A stretch of DNA of 64,000 bases, from assembly GCA_003565555.1 (NCBI GenBank), contig PXBH01000145.1, positions 73,334-137,333 on the forward strand. Direction: 5' to 3'. Of this stretch, positions 36,001 through 44,900 are shown in pieces. Within the stretch, counting starts at the first letter, position 1, and each line of letters begins with the position of its first letter. The stretch comes from Cryomorphaceae bacterium. GTDB taxonomy: Bacteria > Bacteroidota > Bacteroidia > Flavobacteriales_D > Cryomorphaceae. The position numbers were made by a program, and so were the translations under genes. The notes beneath the pieces were generated by a model. The model did not search any database and was not told where the DNA came from. It saw only the letters and a program-made list of their open reading frames with translations.

Positions 36001-38112
36001 AGTAGGTAAACTGTTGAAATGCCAGTATGAAAACACTTCGCGCGGGGTGTCGGGCACCGTGTCATTCTCAATGAATAAAGCTGTGATAAAAGCAGAGGAG
36101 GCTTCTGTGTCAAAACTCTTCTCCGCAGATGAGCTGTTCAGATCTCCTTCCCAGCCCGCGAAGGTGTAGCCCTCTCGAGGCAAGGCCTTCAGAGTGATCG
36201 GTACACCGTTGAAGTACTTGCCTGTCCAGGGGTAAGCGGCCCCGCCTGTTACGCCCGGAGTGTTATCGTCAATCCGGATTGTATTCACTTGTACCTCGCC
36301 GCCCTCCGGATTGTCCACATCCAGAGTTAGCGCGTAAGTGCCGTCAGCCCCGAGACCTGACGCAATGTGCCCGCGGTGAATCTCAGGCCGCTCCTCGGAA
36401 AATTGACCCATAAAGTTCAGTTCGTTGATCCAGCCTCCCATAGCAGCCGGCAGCTTCCATCGGGCAATCTGCTCGGGCATGTACGGGGCGATTTCCTGGG
36501 CGTAGTTCTCAATCACGGTATTGGCATATTCCGGCACAAAAACAGTATTCATCAGGTCCGCAGATCGGTTGATAAATCCGTTTTTAAACCGCTCATTTTC
36601 CATGGCATTTCTGAACATGTCCGCCACAAAGCCGTGGTAAGAAAAAGAGGGCTGCCCCGGCAGGATATTGCTCACCAATACCTCGTCGATCATGTCGCGG
36701 TTCAGGTCGTTTTGCCCGGCCCAGCCCCAGCCCAGATCCAGGTCAACCGAAGCGAAATACCAGCGTGTGTCGTTTTGCGCATCGGCCTGCTTGGACCGCC
36801 ACATCTCCGTATTGTTCGGGAGCCAATCGCGGTTCGACATGTACATATTGGCAGCGAAAACGGTCCAGAAACTTAAGGTGTCCACCAAGGTGGTAAAGGC
36901 CTCGTAAACTTCCGGATCGGCAAGATCTCGCTCATTCACAAAATCTTTGAGAAAGTCGTTGTTCCAAGGGTCTCCGTAATCGAGTTGATTGTTGCTCAGT
37001 ATTTCGAGGTTTTCCTCCTCGATGCCCTTTCTGCGCAGGAAGTAGTGGTGGTCGTAACGCTCGCGAATGTGATAGAGTCCGTGGTACTCGCCGTTGAGAA
37101 ATAAAACAGCCGGCCTGGAATCTACCGTTTCAACCCCCGTAGGTTGCAGGATGCGCTGAATAACCGGATCGCGCATTTGGGCCTTATTCAAGTCACCGCT
37201 TCCGCTGAAGAGAATCCAGCGCTTGTAGCTTTCGTCCGTTTGCGATTCGAAAATGGGGTAATCAAATGTGGAGGCACCGTAATCGCTCCGCGCGTAGAGC
37301 CGCCAGCTTTTTTTCGGAAATGAACGGCTGCTGAAGCCGTGCACCCGCAGTCCCAATCTGCCGTTGAGAACGGGTGTATTCGAACCCGGAACCCAAAGTG
37401 AAAAAGATGATTCGGATTCCCACATGCGGCCGCGCCTCCAGAAATTGTTGGCAGACCGGGGGGGATTGGTCGATCCGGGATTTTGAACCCGCCAACTGTC
37501 AAAGGTGACCCCGGGTACCGCAATGCCATCTTCGTAATCGAAAAGATCACCTTCGTCCAGAGAAACAGCAATCACCGGAATACCGTAGGTGTTGTTTCCC
37601 TCGGGAGAAATGAAATAGGTTTCGGAAACCACTTCGCTCATGCCGGTGCCGGGGCGCCATACCCTTGCGCGCAAGGCAGTGCCTTTGAAGGAGGGGCTTT
37701 CCGGAAAGTAAGGCGTGTTGAAGGTAGCTGTGGTGGACTTCTGACTGAGTCTGTCCGGGTCTCCTGACCTGTCTTCAATCGCGATCGGTCCGCTGTATTC
37801 CTGCGTGCCGAACGATTCGAAAAGCAAAGGGCCGAAAGGCTGCCCGGGTTCTTCGGGGTAGCTGTTTTTGTAGGAGAATTGGGCACCGTCGAGCAAGCCG
37901 GGCAGCGGTTCGGACCCGTCGGTGGTGTACAAAATCACGTCACCAGGCTCATCGGCGAGCAGGACGAGATCAAAAGGCGCCGTAAAAAATCCGCCCTGCA
38001 CCGAAAATACGGGCGGAGGTATGTCGGGATTTACGGGTTGGGAGTGGGCCGAATTCAGTAAAACACCTTGGAGAAAAAGTGTCGTGAATAGAGCACGTAG
38101 AGCAATGTGCAT
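33016..38112 (-). CDS. Giant T9SS-exported CotH-kinase-domain protein B (1698 aa)
   Basis: The ATG at 38112 is chosen because a clear signal peptide (MHIALRALFTTLFLQG to AHSQ) follows; an in-frame TTG 84 bases upstream is less likely. Layout matches protein A: chitobiase-like module with ILYTTDGSEP, CotH-type domain with VHGFSSRSFPKKSWRLYAR, IRERYDHHYFLRRKG and VDLDLGWGW, InlB-like GYTFAGW repeat, the two unnamed modules (GDGYMDDVNDGSEINL; RFNGLGEDGFAV), a BIG-like module, and the AGDIAIIGYRGSANDGI domain. The end differs: its cysteine-bearing repeats are only distantly similar and its T9SS domain (VYPNPSGGSSTVSF to KIDKLIINR) is of another subtype sequence. It has its own promoter-like site at 38166-38196. 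Confidence 0.9.
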   Translation of the reverse strand: MHIALRALFTTLFLQGVLLNSAHSQPVNPDIPPPVFSVQGGFFTAPFDLVLLADEPGDVILYTTDGSEPLPGLLDGAQFSYKNSYPEEPGQPFGPLLFESFGTQEYSGPIAIEDRSGDPDRLSQKSTTATFNTPYFPESPSFKGTALRARVWRPGTGMSEVVSETYFISPEGNNTYGIPVIAVSLDEGDLFDYEDGIAVPGVTFDSWRVQNPGSTNPPRSANNFWRRGRMWESESSFSLWVPGSNTPVLNGRLGLRVHGFSSRSFPKKSWRLYARSDYGASTFDYPIFESQTDESYKRWILFSGSGDLNKAQMRDPVIQRILQPTGVETVDSRPAVLFLNGEYHGLYHIRERYDHHYFLRRKGIEEENLEILSNNQLDYGDPWNNDFLKDFVNERDLADPEVYEAFTTLVDTLSFWTVFAANMYMSNRDWLPNNTEMWRSKQADAQNDTRWYFASVDLDLGWGWAGQNDLNRDMIDEVLVSNILPGQPSFSYHGFVADMFRNAMENERFKNGFINRSADLMNTVFVPEYANTVIENYAQEIAPYMPEQIARWKLPAAMGGWINELNFMGQFSEERPEIHRGHIASGLGADGTYALTLDVDNPEGGEVQVNTIRIDDNTPGVTGGAAYPWTGKYFNGVPITLKALPREGYTFAGWEGDLNSSSAEKSFDTEASSAFITALFIENDTVPDTPREVFSYWHFNSLPTSGEVDNIAADEPSGSSAVITYPGDGDGYMDDVNDGSEINLQLGYPAGRALRVRNPSAERALVISASTEGFANIRLSYAAKRTNNGANRQEISVKFSPQASWISLDSADVFTDYVPYHFDFSGFPEANDNPDFQVRIRFTGAASFNTSGNNRFDNIALTGVNLAEGGIPLLPLAQHDFLFEAWPADAQEGTYPDYMAFFTSEDPAAPDFDIKAATGKKYPCKYNRISLPRFNGLGEDGFAVVSDSVPQFDNCTGIENGTGFYTGSAVIGLNTEHVTQAEMTYTASVASAGERPFALRLQYRTGGTGRFFDVPGAPEFTTAGKSTGDSEQFELELPAFLLGLAEVHLRFVYYADGASSGSFSAIAIDEIEITTGTAAPPLLTASSTALEGLFSEPGAPGEAIPYTLTGTDLTPSSGSISVFAPFPFEISEDGEIFSTEIQVNYENSELSRELFVRLRANAPRGEKRDLQLIHTGGGAPPLTLLLSGEAAFSVNLSAGDIAIIGYRGSANDGIVFTNRVPVPNGTVLIFTDRGYDGTSLLTNENVLVWRNNAGYTLPPGTVVKIGGPELGDGEETSIGRVEYGKLDGLSQNGDNIFAVQGSLSQPVWIYGLSYLSDWLTEGSVTNPTSYLPEILNFPERNNTVFAVNAEYDATRSEAEDFDTYFSLIHDTDNWRKESEGEAFGEFNTTFFTVQGACQVSGGALSAAGSGSICVGTGQSQVLSVSVSGNEGPNGLWVLYNALGTVLDIRTANSHFNLDPLPSGNYYIGYVAYESNVPVFSVSNINDLSTLPGCIEAADPPVPLFLRTAPNSGTPVLDPSGPFCTGNIILADVSGNSGDQSRFLVTPAGDASVIGSSAAGLFNGFALGIGAYDLYHVAYGTGASVAGAASVNALEGCFALSDPIGFSIVNCIIDVLDVYPNPSGGSSTVSFSVKGGSTRASLGLFDMQGRLLMHIFQGRATAETEYTFRPDFSHLPNGIYIVRLMTEGEVKIDKLIINR

Positions 38113-38165
38113 GGTTGCATTGGGAGTTAAGGGAATACTAAGAATCAGGCGGTACCGGATACAGA

Positions 38166-38196
38166 TAAATGTAGCGATTCTTTTTGGGCTGTGCAA
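38166..38196 (-). promoter_or_regulatory. Candidate promoter of CotH/T9SS gene B
   Basis: On the minus strand TTG (38194-38196), 20 bases, then TACATTTA (38166-38173). This fits the Bacteroidota -33/-7 layout with one mismatch in the -7 box, 54 bases before the ATG at 38112. Confidence 0.45.
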
Positions 38197-38270
38197 GAGG
38201 TAATATTTGCAGGAGATTTGCCGTCTCTTACCCCTGCGAGATGCCTGTTGAGGTTCGGCTTGCGCGAAAA

Positions 38271-41200
38271 TCAGTACTTCACCACTTTTACCGTGGCGGT
38301 TCTGTTTCCGTTTTCCGCCCTGATGAGGTACACTCCCGGTGAAAGGCTGCCTATATGAAGGAAGAAGTCGTGGTTGTCACCGTTCCGCAGCGTCTTTTGC
38401 AAAACCGTTTTTCCGAATAGGTCGGTTACCGAGATGTGCACGGGCAGGTTGAAACCCGTGATCACACCCCTTATTTCATTTTTGGCGGGATTCGGAAAGA
38501 CCTTGAAGAGAGGCCGATCGCGGTTGCTTGTTCCCAGCGGCGGGCAGGCGCATATCTCGATGTCGTCCACCGCGATCTCGGGCCGGTTACCGCTGTCGCC
38601 CGCATCTTGCAGGTAAACCCAACGAAGGTCAAGCTCAGGAATACCGATCAATTCCTGAGGAAGCTGAAGGATATACCGCACAGAGTCGCCTTCGGCTTTG
38701 CCTTGAGAGGAGAAGGTCACCGGCGCGTCGAAATCTTGGTAATCTTGGCCTGATGCGGTGCGGTATTGAAGCCTTACGGCAAATGTGCGGGCCCCTTCAG
38801 ATATCAGCCGTGCGGTCCATGACACCTGTCCGTATTGAATGCCTTGGGTATGGATCCCGATTTGTGCGGATCCCACATAGCGGTGCACTTGTGAAGAATC
38901 GCCCGCACAGAAATCAAACTGGGGATTTCCCGTGGAGATGAATGAAAAGCCGAGGTCACCGCGCCCGTTAATCCGCGGTCGCGTATTCAGGTCGTATCCG
39001 CAGTCGTAGGGATGCATGCCCGGCGCGAAGGGATCGTAATCTTCGCCGGAAGGATCTTCGGACCAGAAGAAGCGCATGTAGGGTGGACTTTCGCCCGGAA
39101 AACGATCGGGATTCCAGCTGTCGAGTGTATAATCTCCGTCCTGCAGTGCAAAGCGGGGTTCTTCCCAATTCTCGATCGGGACGGCTTTGAAGGTCAGGTT
39201 GTCAAATCGGTTGTTGCCGTCGGGCCCGGGAGCAGTCTCACCGGTGAAGATGAACCGCAGGGCAAAGTGCGGGTTGTCATCGGTTTCGGGCAGGTCGGAG
39301 AAATCGTGCTCATAGAGAAACCATGCGGGATACACCGTTTGCGTTTCGATGAGCACCCACGGGTTGTCCGGGTGGGTGCGGTAGAATACCTGCCGTGTAT
39401 CCGAACCGTTGTTGGTTCTTACGGAGGCGTAACTTACGCGCAGGTCGCGGTACCCCGAGGTGGGAGCGTGCACGATGAGTTCGCGCTGCGCGGAGGGATT
39501 GCGCACGCGAAGGGCTTTCCCCGTGCTTTGGCCCGCAGGGAGGTTTACCTCTGTGCCGTCGTTCACGTCGTCCATGATTCCGTCGCCTACGCCGGGGTAG
39601 GAGATGGTGGCCGCATTTCCGGTGCGGGAACTGTCGGCCCGTATGCTGAGCAAGTTTTCCGTCAAGTCATTGAAGTGCCAGTAATGGAGCAGCACCGGCC
39701 ACGGGTCGGGGTCCGGTGCAAAAAGGGCCTTCATATAGACCTCGTCACTCTCGGTGTTGAAAACGAAGTGGTCATCCGTAGCTTCATAGTCGCCTTCCCA
39801 TCCGGTAAAAATATAGCCCGGATAGGCCACAGCCGTTATTTCTGCGGGCACTCCCTTGAAGTATGTGCCCTGCCATGGGTATGGCGCTTCATCCACTCCG
39901 GGGGTCATCGGGTTGATGTCTACCGTATTCACCCGAATATACCCGTGCTCTTGATCGGATACATCAAGGGTGAGCTCGAAAGGTCCCTCGAGATCGAAGA
40001 CATCGACCAAGTGCTGGCGCTGATAGGCGGGACGTTCCAAATTGAAGGATGTGATTTTTTGAATTTCATTCCCCCAGGCGCTCAGAGAGCTTGAATTTCT
40101 CCACCGCAGAAAGTGCTCTGCCATGTGCGGCTGAATTTCGAGGGCATAGTCTTGAACAATGGCATTGCATCGCGCGGGGAGCAGGTGGGTGTTGAGCAGG
40201 TCCGCAAATCGGGAAATGAAAGCGTGTCGGTAGGATTCATTTTTTACGGCAGCCCTGAAGAATTCTGCCGGCGCGCCGGTCTTGTTGAAAACCACGGAAT
40301 CTCCCTGTACTGTTCCGTTGATCACTTCGTCGAGGAGGTTGTTGTCGATGTCCTCGGCACTGCCCAGATTCAGCCACCCCTGATCCAGATCGATCACGGC
40401 AAATTCCCACCGGTGGTCGGGCAAAGGGCCGTCTTCCTTCGACCGAAACATGAGCACATTGTTGCTCAGCCAGTCAATGTTATTGATGAAGAAATTGCCC
40501 GTAAAAATGTCCGTCATGGAGGCGGTATTCACCTTTTCCGAAAAGGCGGCGAAAGCCTCATCGTCTGCCAGGGCGTTATCCCCCGCGATGAGGTTCAATG
40601 TTTGCACGAGAAATGCGGAATCGCCTTCCTGCACGGAGCCGTCTTTGTAGAGGTCCAGATACTCCTCCGGAATCCCGCGTCGCCGCTCGAAATAGTGCTT
40701 ATCGTAGCGTTCGCGGATGTGGTTTACACCGTAAAATTCGCCGTTGACCAGCACTACAACCGGCTGCGCTTCCTGAATTTGCCATCCGAGCTCACCCATA
40801 ATCCTTTGTCCGGCCGCATCGCGGAGGTTGGCCCGCGGTTGGTCACCTCCCGCATTGTGTGCAATGATTCTGTTAAATGAGTCGTCCGCGAGGTTTTCAA
40901 AAAAGGGGTACTCGAATCGGGAGGCACCGTACTCAGATCTGGCGTAAAGCCTCAGGCTTTTTCTCGGCCACCTGCGGCTTGAGCTTCCGTGGAGCCTCAT
41001 CCCGCAGTCGTGCAGAAGGGCGGGCGCAGATTCCCCTTCCGGAAAAAATGCGAAATGCGCACGCGCTTCCCATTCTGCCCCCCGGCGCCAGAAATTGTTG
41101 CGCCAATTCGGCAGGGTCTGCACGTCGGGAAACATGAGCCGGGTCTCGTCAAAAGTGATGCCCGCATTGCCGAAACCATCCTCATAGTCGTAAAATCTGT

Positions 41201-41753
41201 CTTCGTTGAATGCCAGCGAAATCACGGGGAGGGAGTACCGAGCTCTTCCCGATGCAGTCACGATAAATGTTTCGGAGCGAATCTCGCTGAGTTCACTTTC
41301 ATTCCTCCACACCCGCGCCCTGACCACCGTACCCTTGAAGGAAGGCGTTTCGGGGATGTGCAAAGGAATAAACTCATTGGTTGATGATTTTTGGCTGAAG
41401 ATATCAGGCTCGGAACTCCGGTCTTCTATCGAGAGAGGTGAGGTGTAAATCAAGGTAAAATATTCCGCAACCAGTGTATCCCCGAAGGGCTGTCCGGGTT
41501 GCTGCGGATATTGATTCTTGTAGGTGTATGTCTTTCCCTCGATGTTCTCGGGATGCGGTTCGGAACCGTCTAAGGTGTACAGAATCACATCACCCTCTTC
41601 CGAAGCTGAAAGCTCAAGGGTGAAGGCTTCAGCGTAGAATCCGCTCTGATGAGAAAATTCGGGAACGGGTACAGCACCGCCTTGCGCAAAAGACCACCCG
41701 GCCAAACCGAGCTGCAAAAGGAAACTGAAAAGAATCGGGCTGTAGTTTTTCAT
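38271..41753 (-). CDS. T9SS-exported CotH-kinase-domain protein C (1160 aa)
   Basis: Shorter paralogue. Signal peptide (1-23, ending WSFAQ); chitobiase-like module with ILYTLDGSEP; CotH-type domain with LHGSSSRRWPRKSLRLYAR, IRERYDKHYFERRRG and VIDLDQGW; InlB-like GYIFTGW repeat; unnamed modules one (GDGIMDDVNDGTEVNL) and two (RPRINGRGDLGFSF); then directly a T9SS sorting domain (VFPNPAKNEIRGVI to ATVKVVKY). It lacks the BIG-like module, the AGD domain and the cysteine-bearing repeats of A, B and D. The CotH part is closer to A than to B by eye. Two inserted cysteines, CACPP, sit at the domain boundary. Own promoter-like site at 41793-41800. Confidence 0.9.
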   Translation of the reverse strand: MKNYSPILFSFLLQLGLAGWSFAQGGAVPVPEFSHQSGFYAEAFTLELSASEEGDVILYTLDGSEPHPENIEGKTYTYKNQYPQQPGQPFGDTLVAEYFTLIYTSPLSIEDRSSEPDIFSQKSSTNEFIPLHIPETPSFKGTVVRARVWRNESELSEIRSETFIVTASGRARYSLPVISLAFNEDRFYDYEDGFGNAGITFDETRLMFPDVQTLPNWRNNFWRRGAEWEARAHFAFFPEGESAPALLHDCGMRLHGSSSRRWPRKSLRLYARSEYGASRFEYPFFENLADDSFNRIIAHNAGGDQPRANLRDAAGQRIMGELGWQIQEAQPVVVLVNGEFYGVNHIRERYDKHYFERRRGIPEEYLDLYKDGSVQEGDSAFLVQTLNLIAGDNALADDEAFAAFSEKVNTASMTDIFTGNFFINNIDWLSNNVLMFRSKEDGPLPDHRWEFAVIDLDQGWLNLGSAEDIDNNLLDEVINGTVQGDSVVFNKTGAPAEFFRAAVKNESYRHAFISRFADLLNTHLLPARCNAIVQDYALEIQPHMAEHFLRWRNSSSLSAWGNEIQKITSFNLERPAYQRQHLVDVFDLEGPFELTLDVSDQEHGYIRVNTVDINPMTPGVDEAPYPWQGTYFKGVPAEITAVAYPGYIFTGWEGDYEATDDHFVFNTESDEVYMKALFAPDPDPWPVLLHYWHFNDLTENLLSIRADSSRTGNAATISYPGVGDGIMDDVNDGTEVNLPAGQSTGKALRVRNPSAQRELIVHAPTSGYRDLRVSYASVRTNNGSDTRQVFYRTHPDNPWVLIETQTVYPAWFLYEHDFSDLPETDDNPHFALRFIFTGETAPGPDGNNRFDNLTFKAVPIENWEEPRFALQDGDYTLDSWNPDRFPGESPPYMRFFWSEDPSGEDYDPFAPGMHPYDCGYDLNTRPRINGRGDLGFSFISTGNPQFDFCAGDSSQVHRYVGSAQIGIHTQGIQYGQVSWTARLISEGARTFAVRLQYRTASGQDYQDFDAPVTFSSQGKAEGDSVRYILQLPQELIGIPELDLRWVYLQDAGDSGNRPEIAVDDIEICACPPLGTSNRDRPLFKVFPNPAKNEIRGVITGFNLPVHISVTDLFGKTVLQKTLRNGDNHDFFLHIGSLSPGVYLIRAENGNRTATVKVVKY

Positions 41754-41792
41754 TTAATCGTCCGCTGCCTTATTACTCAGGTTGTGTACTTA

Positions 41793-41800
41793 CAAAAGTA
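41793..41800 (-). promoter_or_regulatory. Candidate -7 element of CotH/T9SS gene C
   Basis: TACTTTTG on the minus strand fits TAnnTTTG exactly, 40 bases before the ATG at 41753. It is embedded in an inverted repeat (TACTTAC-TTTT-GTAAGTA), which could be an operator overlapping the promoter. Confidence 0.4.
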
Positions 41801-41866
41801 AGTATTCTCCATACGCCTTTGTACCGATGAAGTTTGCCGAATAAGCAAGCTTTCGAAAACCGAGAA

Positions 41867-41895
41867 CAAAAAAAACGGCCCGAGAGGGCCGTTTT
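41867..41895 (-). terminator. Rho-independent terminator of gene D
   Basis: AAAACGGCCC / GGGCCGTTTT (41872-41881 and 41886-41895) with loop GAGA and a T tract on the minus strand, about 27 bases after the stop at 41922. It separates gene D from gene C. Confidence 0.88.
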
Positions 41896-41921
41896 CAATA
41901 AGCAATCGGAAAACCAATGCC

Positions 41922-44900
41922 TCATCGGGCGATCAACAGTTTTTCCGTTACCGTTTCGCTCTCCGTGGTGAGGCGGCAAATGTACACGCCCACGGGCAGT
42001 TGCGAAGCGTCAAATTCTGTGCGGTATTCCTGTCCGGCAACTGTGGTTTGGCTGAAAAGCCGCTCCAGAAGTCGTCCGCTCGTGTCGTACACCTCCAAAG
42101 TAGCATACTCTTCCCGGGGATTGGTGAAAGTCACAAAGGAATGGGCCGCCGTCGGGTTGGGAGAAGCGGCGATGGCCGCACCGCAATTGACTACCGAGAC
42201 GGTCACACCGTTTGATATCGAAAAGCATCCTTGCAGATCTGCGGCAGAAGCTACGTTCGTGAGGTTCACCCCCTGCGCGTATGACAGGTGGCGCACCTGA
42301 AAGGTGCCGGGACCGTAAGGGTTGAGGTTGAAATCTCCCGAACTGTTGTTAGCGATCACGGGATTTCCGGCAGCCCCCAGATTGACCAGGAAGAAGCGGC
42401 TGCCGAATCCTGTGGCTCCCGTCAGATCGGTGGTGACCACGGTTTGGCTGCCGGAGGCCGCGCACACGGTGGTGGGTGAGGTTGCGGTGAGCGTGCCGCC
42501 TTCGGGTTTGGTGCTGAGGAATACATTTACAGTATTCGAAGAGGCCCAGCACCCCTCCACGTCTGCGAGTTGCGATGCATTGGTCAAAGAAGCCAGTTCG
42601 GCAGCATTTACATCCGCCTCGTAGCGCAGGTGCCTGATGCGGTACTGACCGGGAGGATATACATCCAAGTTGAAATTGGCATTCCCGGCCCGCACATCGA
42701 GCACGTTGTTGTCCGTATCGAGCAGTCCGTAGCGACCGAATTGACCCACGGCTCCCGTGAGTTGGATGTTTACACCTTGCGGTTCGCCCGTGCCCACGCA
42801 CACGCTCACCGGCGAAAGGGCGGTAAGCGTTCCGCCGTTCGCATTGCAAGGCAGGGCGCCCAAGGTAAAGGGGGTCGTATCAAAATCGCCGAATTCCGCT
42901 CCGTCAAATTCTGTCCGCCAATTTTCCGGGTCGTGCACGAGGTCTTGATAGGCGGCAAAGCTCTCTTCACCTTCACGCGCTTCGTCGTACTCGCCGTTGC
43001 GTTCGAGGATGACGATGTTTCCTGCGGGAATATCCAGTTCCTCAGGCAGGTAAGAGGTGGCATTGCCCACGGGCCCCTCGGTCAGCCATTCGCTGAGGTA
43101 GGACAATCCGTGCAGCCATACCGGAACACTGAGGCTGCCCTGTATCGCGAAAATATTGTCACCGGCTTGGGCCAGTCCGTCCAGATTGCCGCTGATCAAT
43201 TCACCGACGGATACTCCTTCACCGTCGCCGAATTCGGGACCGCCGATTTTCACCACGCTACCGGCGGGGATTGCCGCGCCCGAGGTGTTTTTCCATACTG
43301 CGGTGTTTTCGTTTTTTCTCAGCTCCGTGCCCGTAAAGCCGTTGTCAGTGAAAATGATGATGGTCTCATCGGGGATGTCCGTCCATGCGGCGAAGGTAAT
43401 TCCGTCGTTGGCCACAGACCTGAAGCCGATGATGGCGATGTCGGCTGTGGTGAGGTTCACGGGATACCCTACTTCGCCCGAGAGGTTAATGTTCACAGGG
43501 TTTGCAGAGCCGCCCGTGTGGGAGATTGAACCGGTGTATGTGCCTATTTCCAACCCCTCTTTCAACCTTACCGAAATGTCTTCCGAAAGGCTTCCTCCCC
43601 CGTAGCCCAGGGTGAGCAGGGTGTCGTAGTCGGTTCCGTTGATCGAAATTTCAAAATCTCCCGAAACTGCGGCAGTCACCACTCCCGTAGAGGGGTCCAA
43701 GTTTTCACCGGAAAGGGTATAAGTCACGGGCGCACTCGGCCCCTCGCCGTCGGTGTAGTACAAATCGGAGACGGCAGATTCTGTCGCGCCCAGGAAAGGA
43801 GCGGTGAGCGGTGCCGTGGTCACCAGAAGGTCGTCGATGCCGATTTCGGGACGGGCACCTCCGCCGGGGCCGTCTTGGTAGTACACGAGACGAAGGTATA
43901 CCTCGCTCTGCCCCAGTACTGCAGAGGGGAAGATATAATCGGTAACGGAAGAATCACCTTCGGCCAATCCCGTGGATGCGAATCCCGGATTTCCGGGGAA
44001 ATCTGTGTAGTCTCCCGCGTCGCTCAGCCGGTATTGGAGCCGCACTACAAAAGGCCTCTCCCCGTCGGTAAGAATTCGGTTAAGCCAAGAAATTCGCGCG
44101 AAGCTCACGCCTTCTGTGTTCAGTCCGATTACCGCTGAACCCGTAAATCGATCACTGTCGGCAGCGCCGGTCACGCAGTTGTTGAATTGGGCACTTCCCG
44201 TGGCCAAGAAGGAAAAACCGGCGTCGTCGTTGCCGTTGATGCGCGATCTGGAGGGCACATCGTAGCCGCAATCGTAGAGTTTTGTGCCGTCGGCCAGGGG
44301 ATTAAACGCGGGGGATGTGGGGTTGTCGGAAAAGAAAAACCGCATGTTCGGCGGATAGGTGCCCGCCTCGCTTTCGCTGCTCCACTCTTCGAGAAGGTAA
44401 TCCGCGGCAGCGAGGTTAAAAAGTTCGGGATTCGGCGAATCGCCCACCGTTCCGCTCACGGCTACGGCGGTTACTGCCGCGCCTGCTTCACAACTGACGT
44501 TGCCGTCGTATGCACCGACGGCAAGTCCGGCCGATAGTCTGACATAAACGGTGTCGCTGTCGATGATCGCGCCGCCGTCCGTGTAGGCTATGTTCAAGCT
44601 TGTGCTCCAAGTGCCATTGTCTGCGGATACCTCAAATCCCGAGGGGGCAGTCACGGAAATATTGCCCGCGGCCGGATCCAAGGCGGAGGCGGACAGTATA
44701 AAAAACTCATCTGCCGAGGGACCTTGCTCTACGGTGTAGAAGAATTCGGGCAATGCCGCGGGGGAGGCAAAAAGCTGAGGATCTGCAGCACCGAAGTCGG
44801 TCAGGGCAATGTCATCGATGTTCGTACGTCGGTTCAATGTGCCTTCATCACTCACGGTGCGGATTCTGATGCGCGCATCGTTGGCCTCATTGACCTCTGC

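Noticed and set aside
39012-40094. Long plus-strand open frame (360 codons) opposite CotH gene C
   Set aside because: It is the mirror of a strongly coding minus-strand frame with clear domains; its translation shows no family features.
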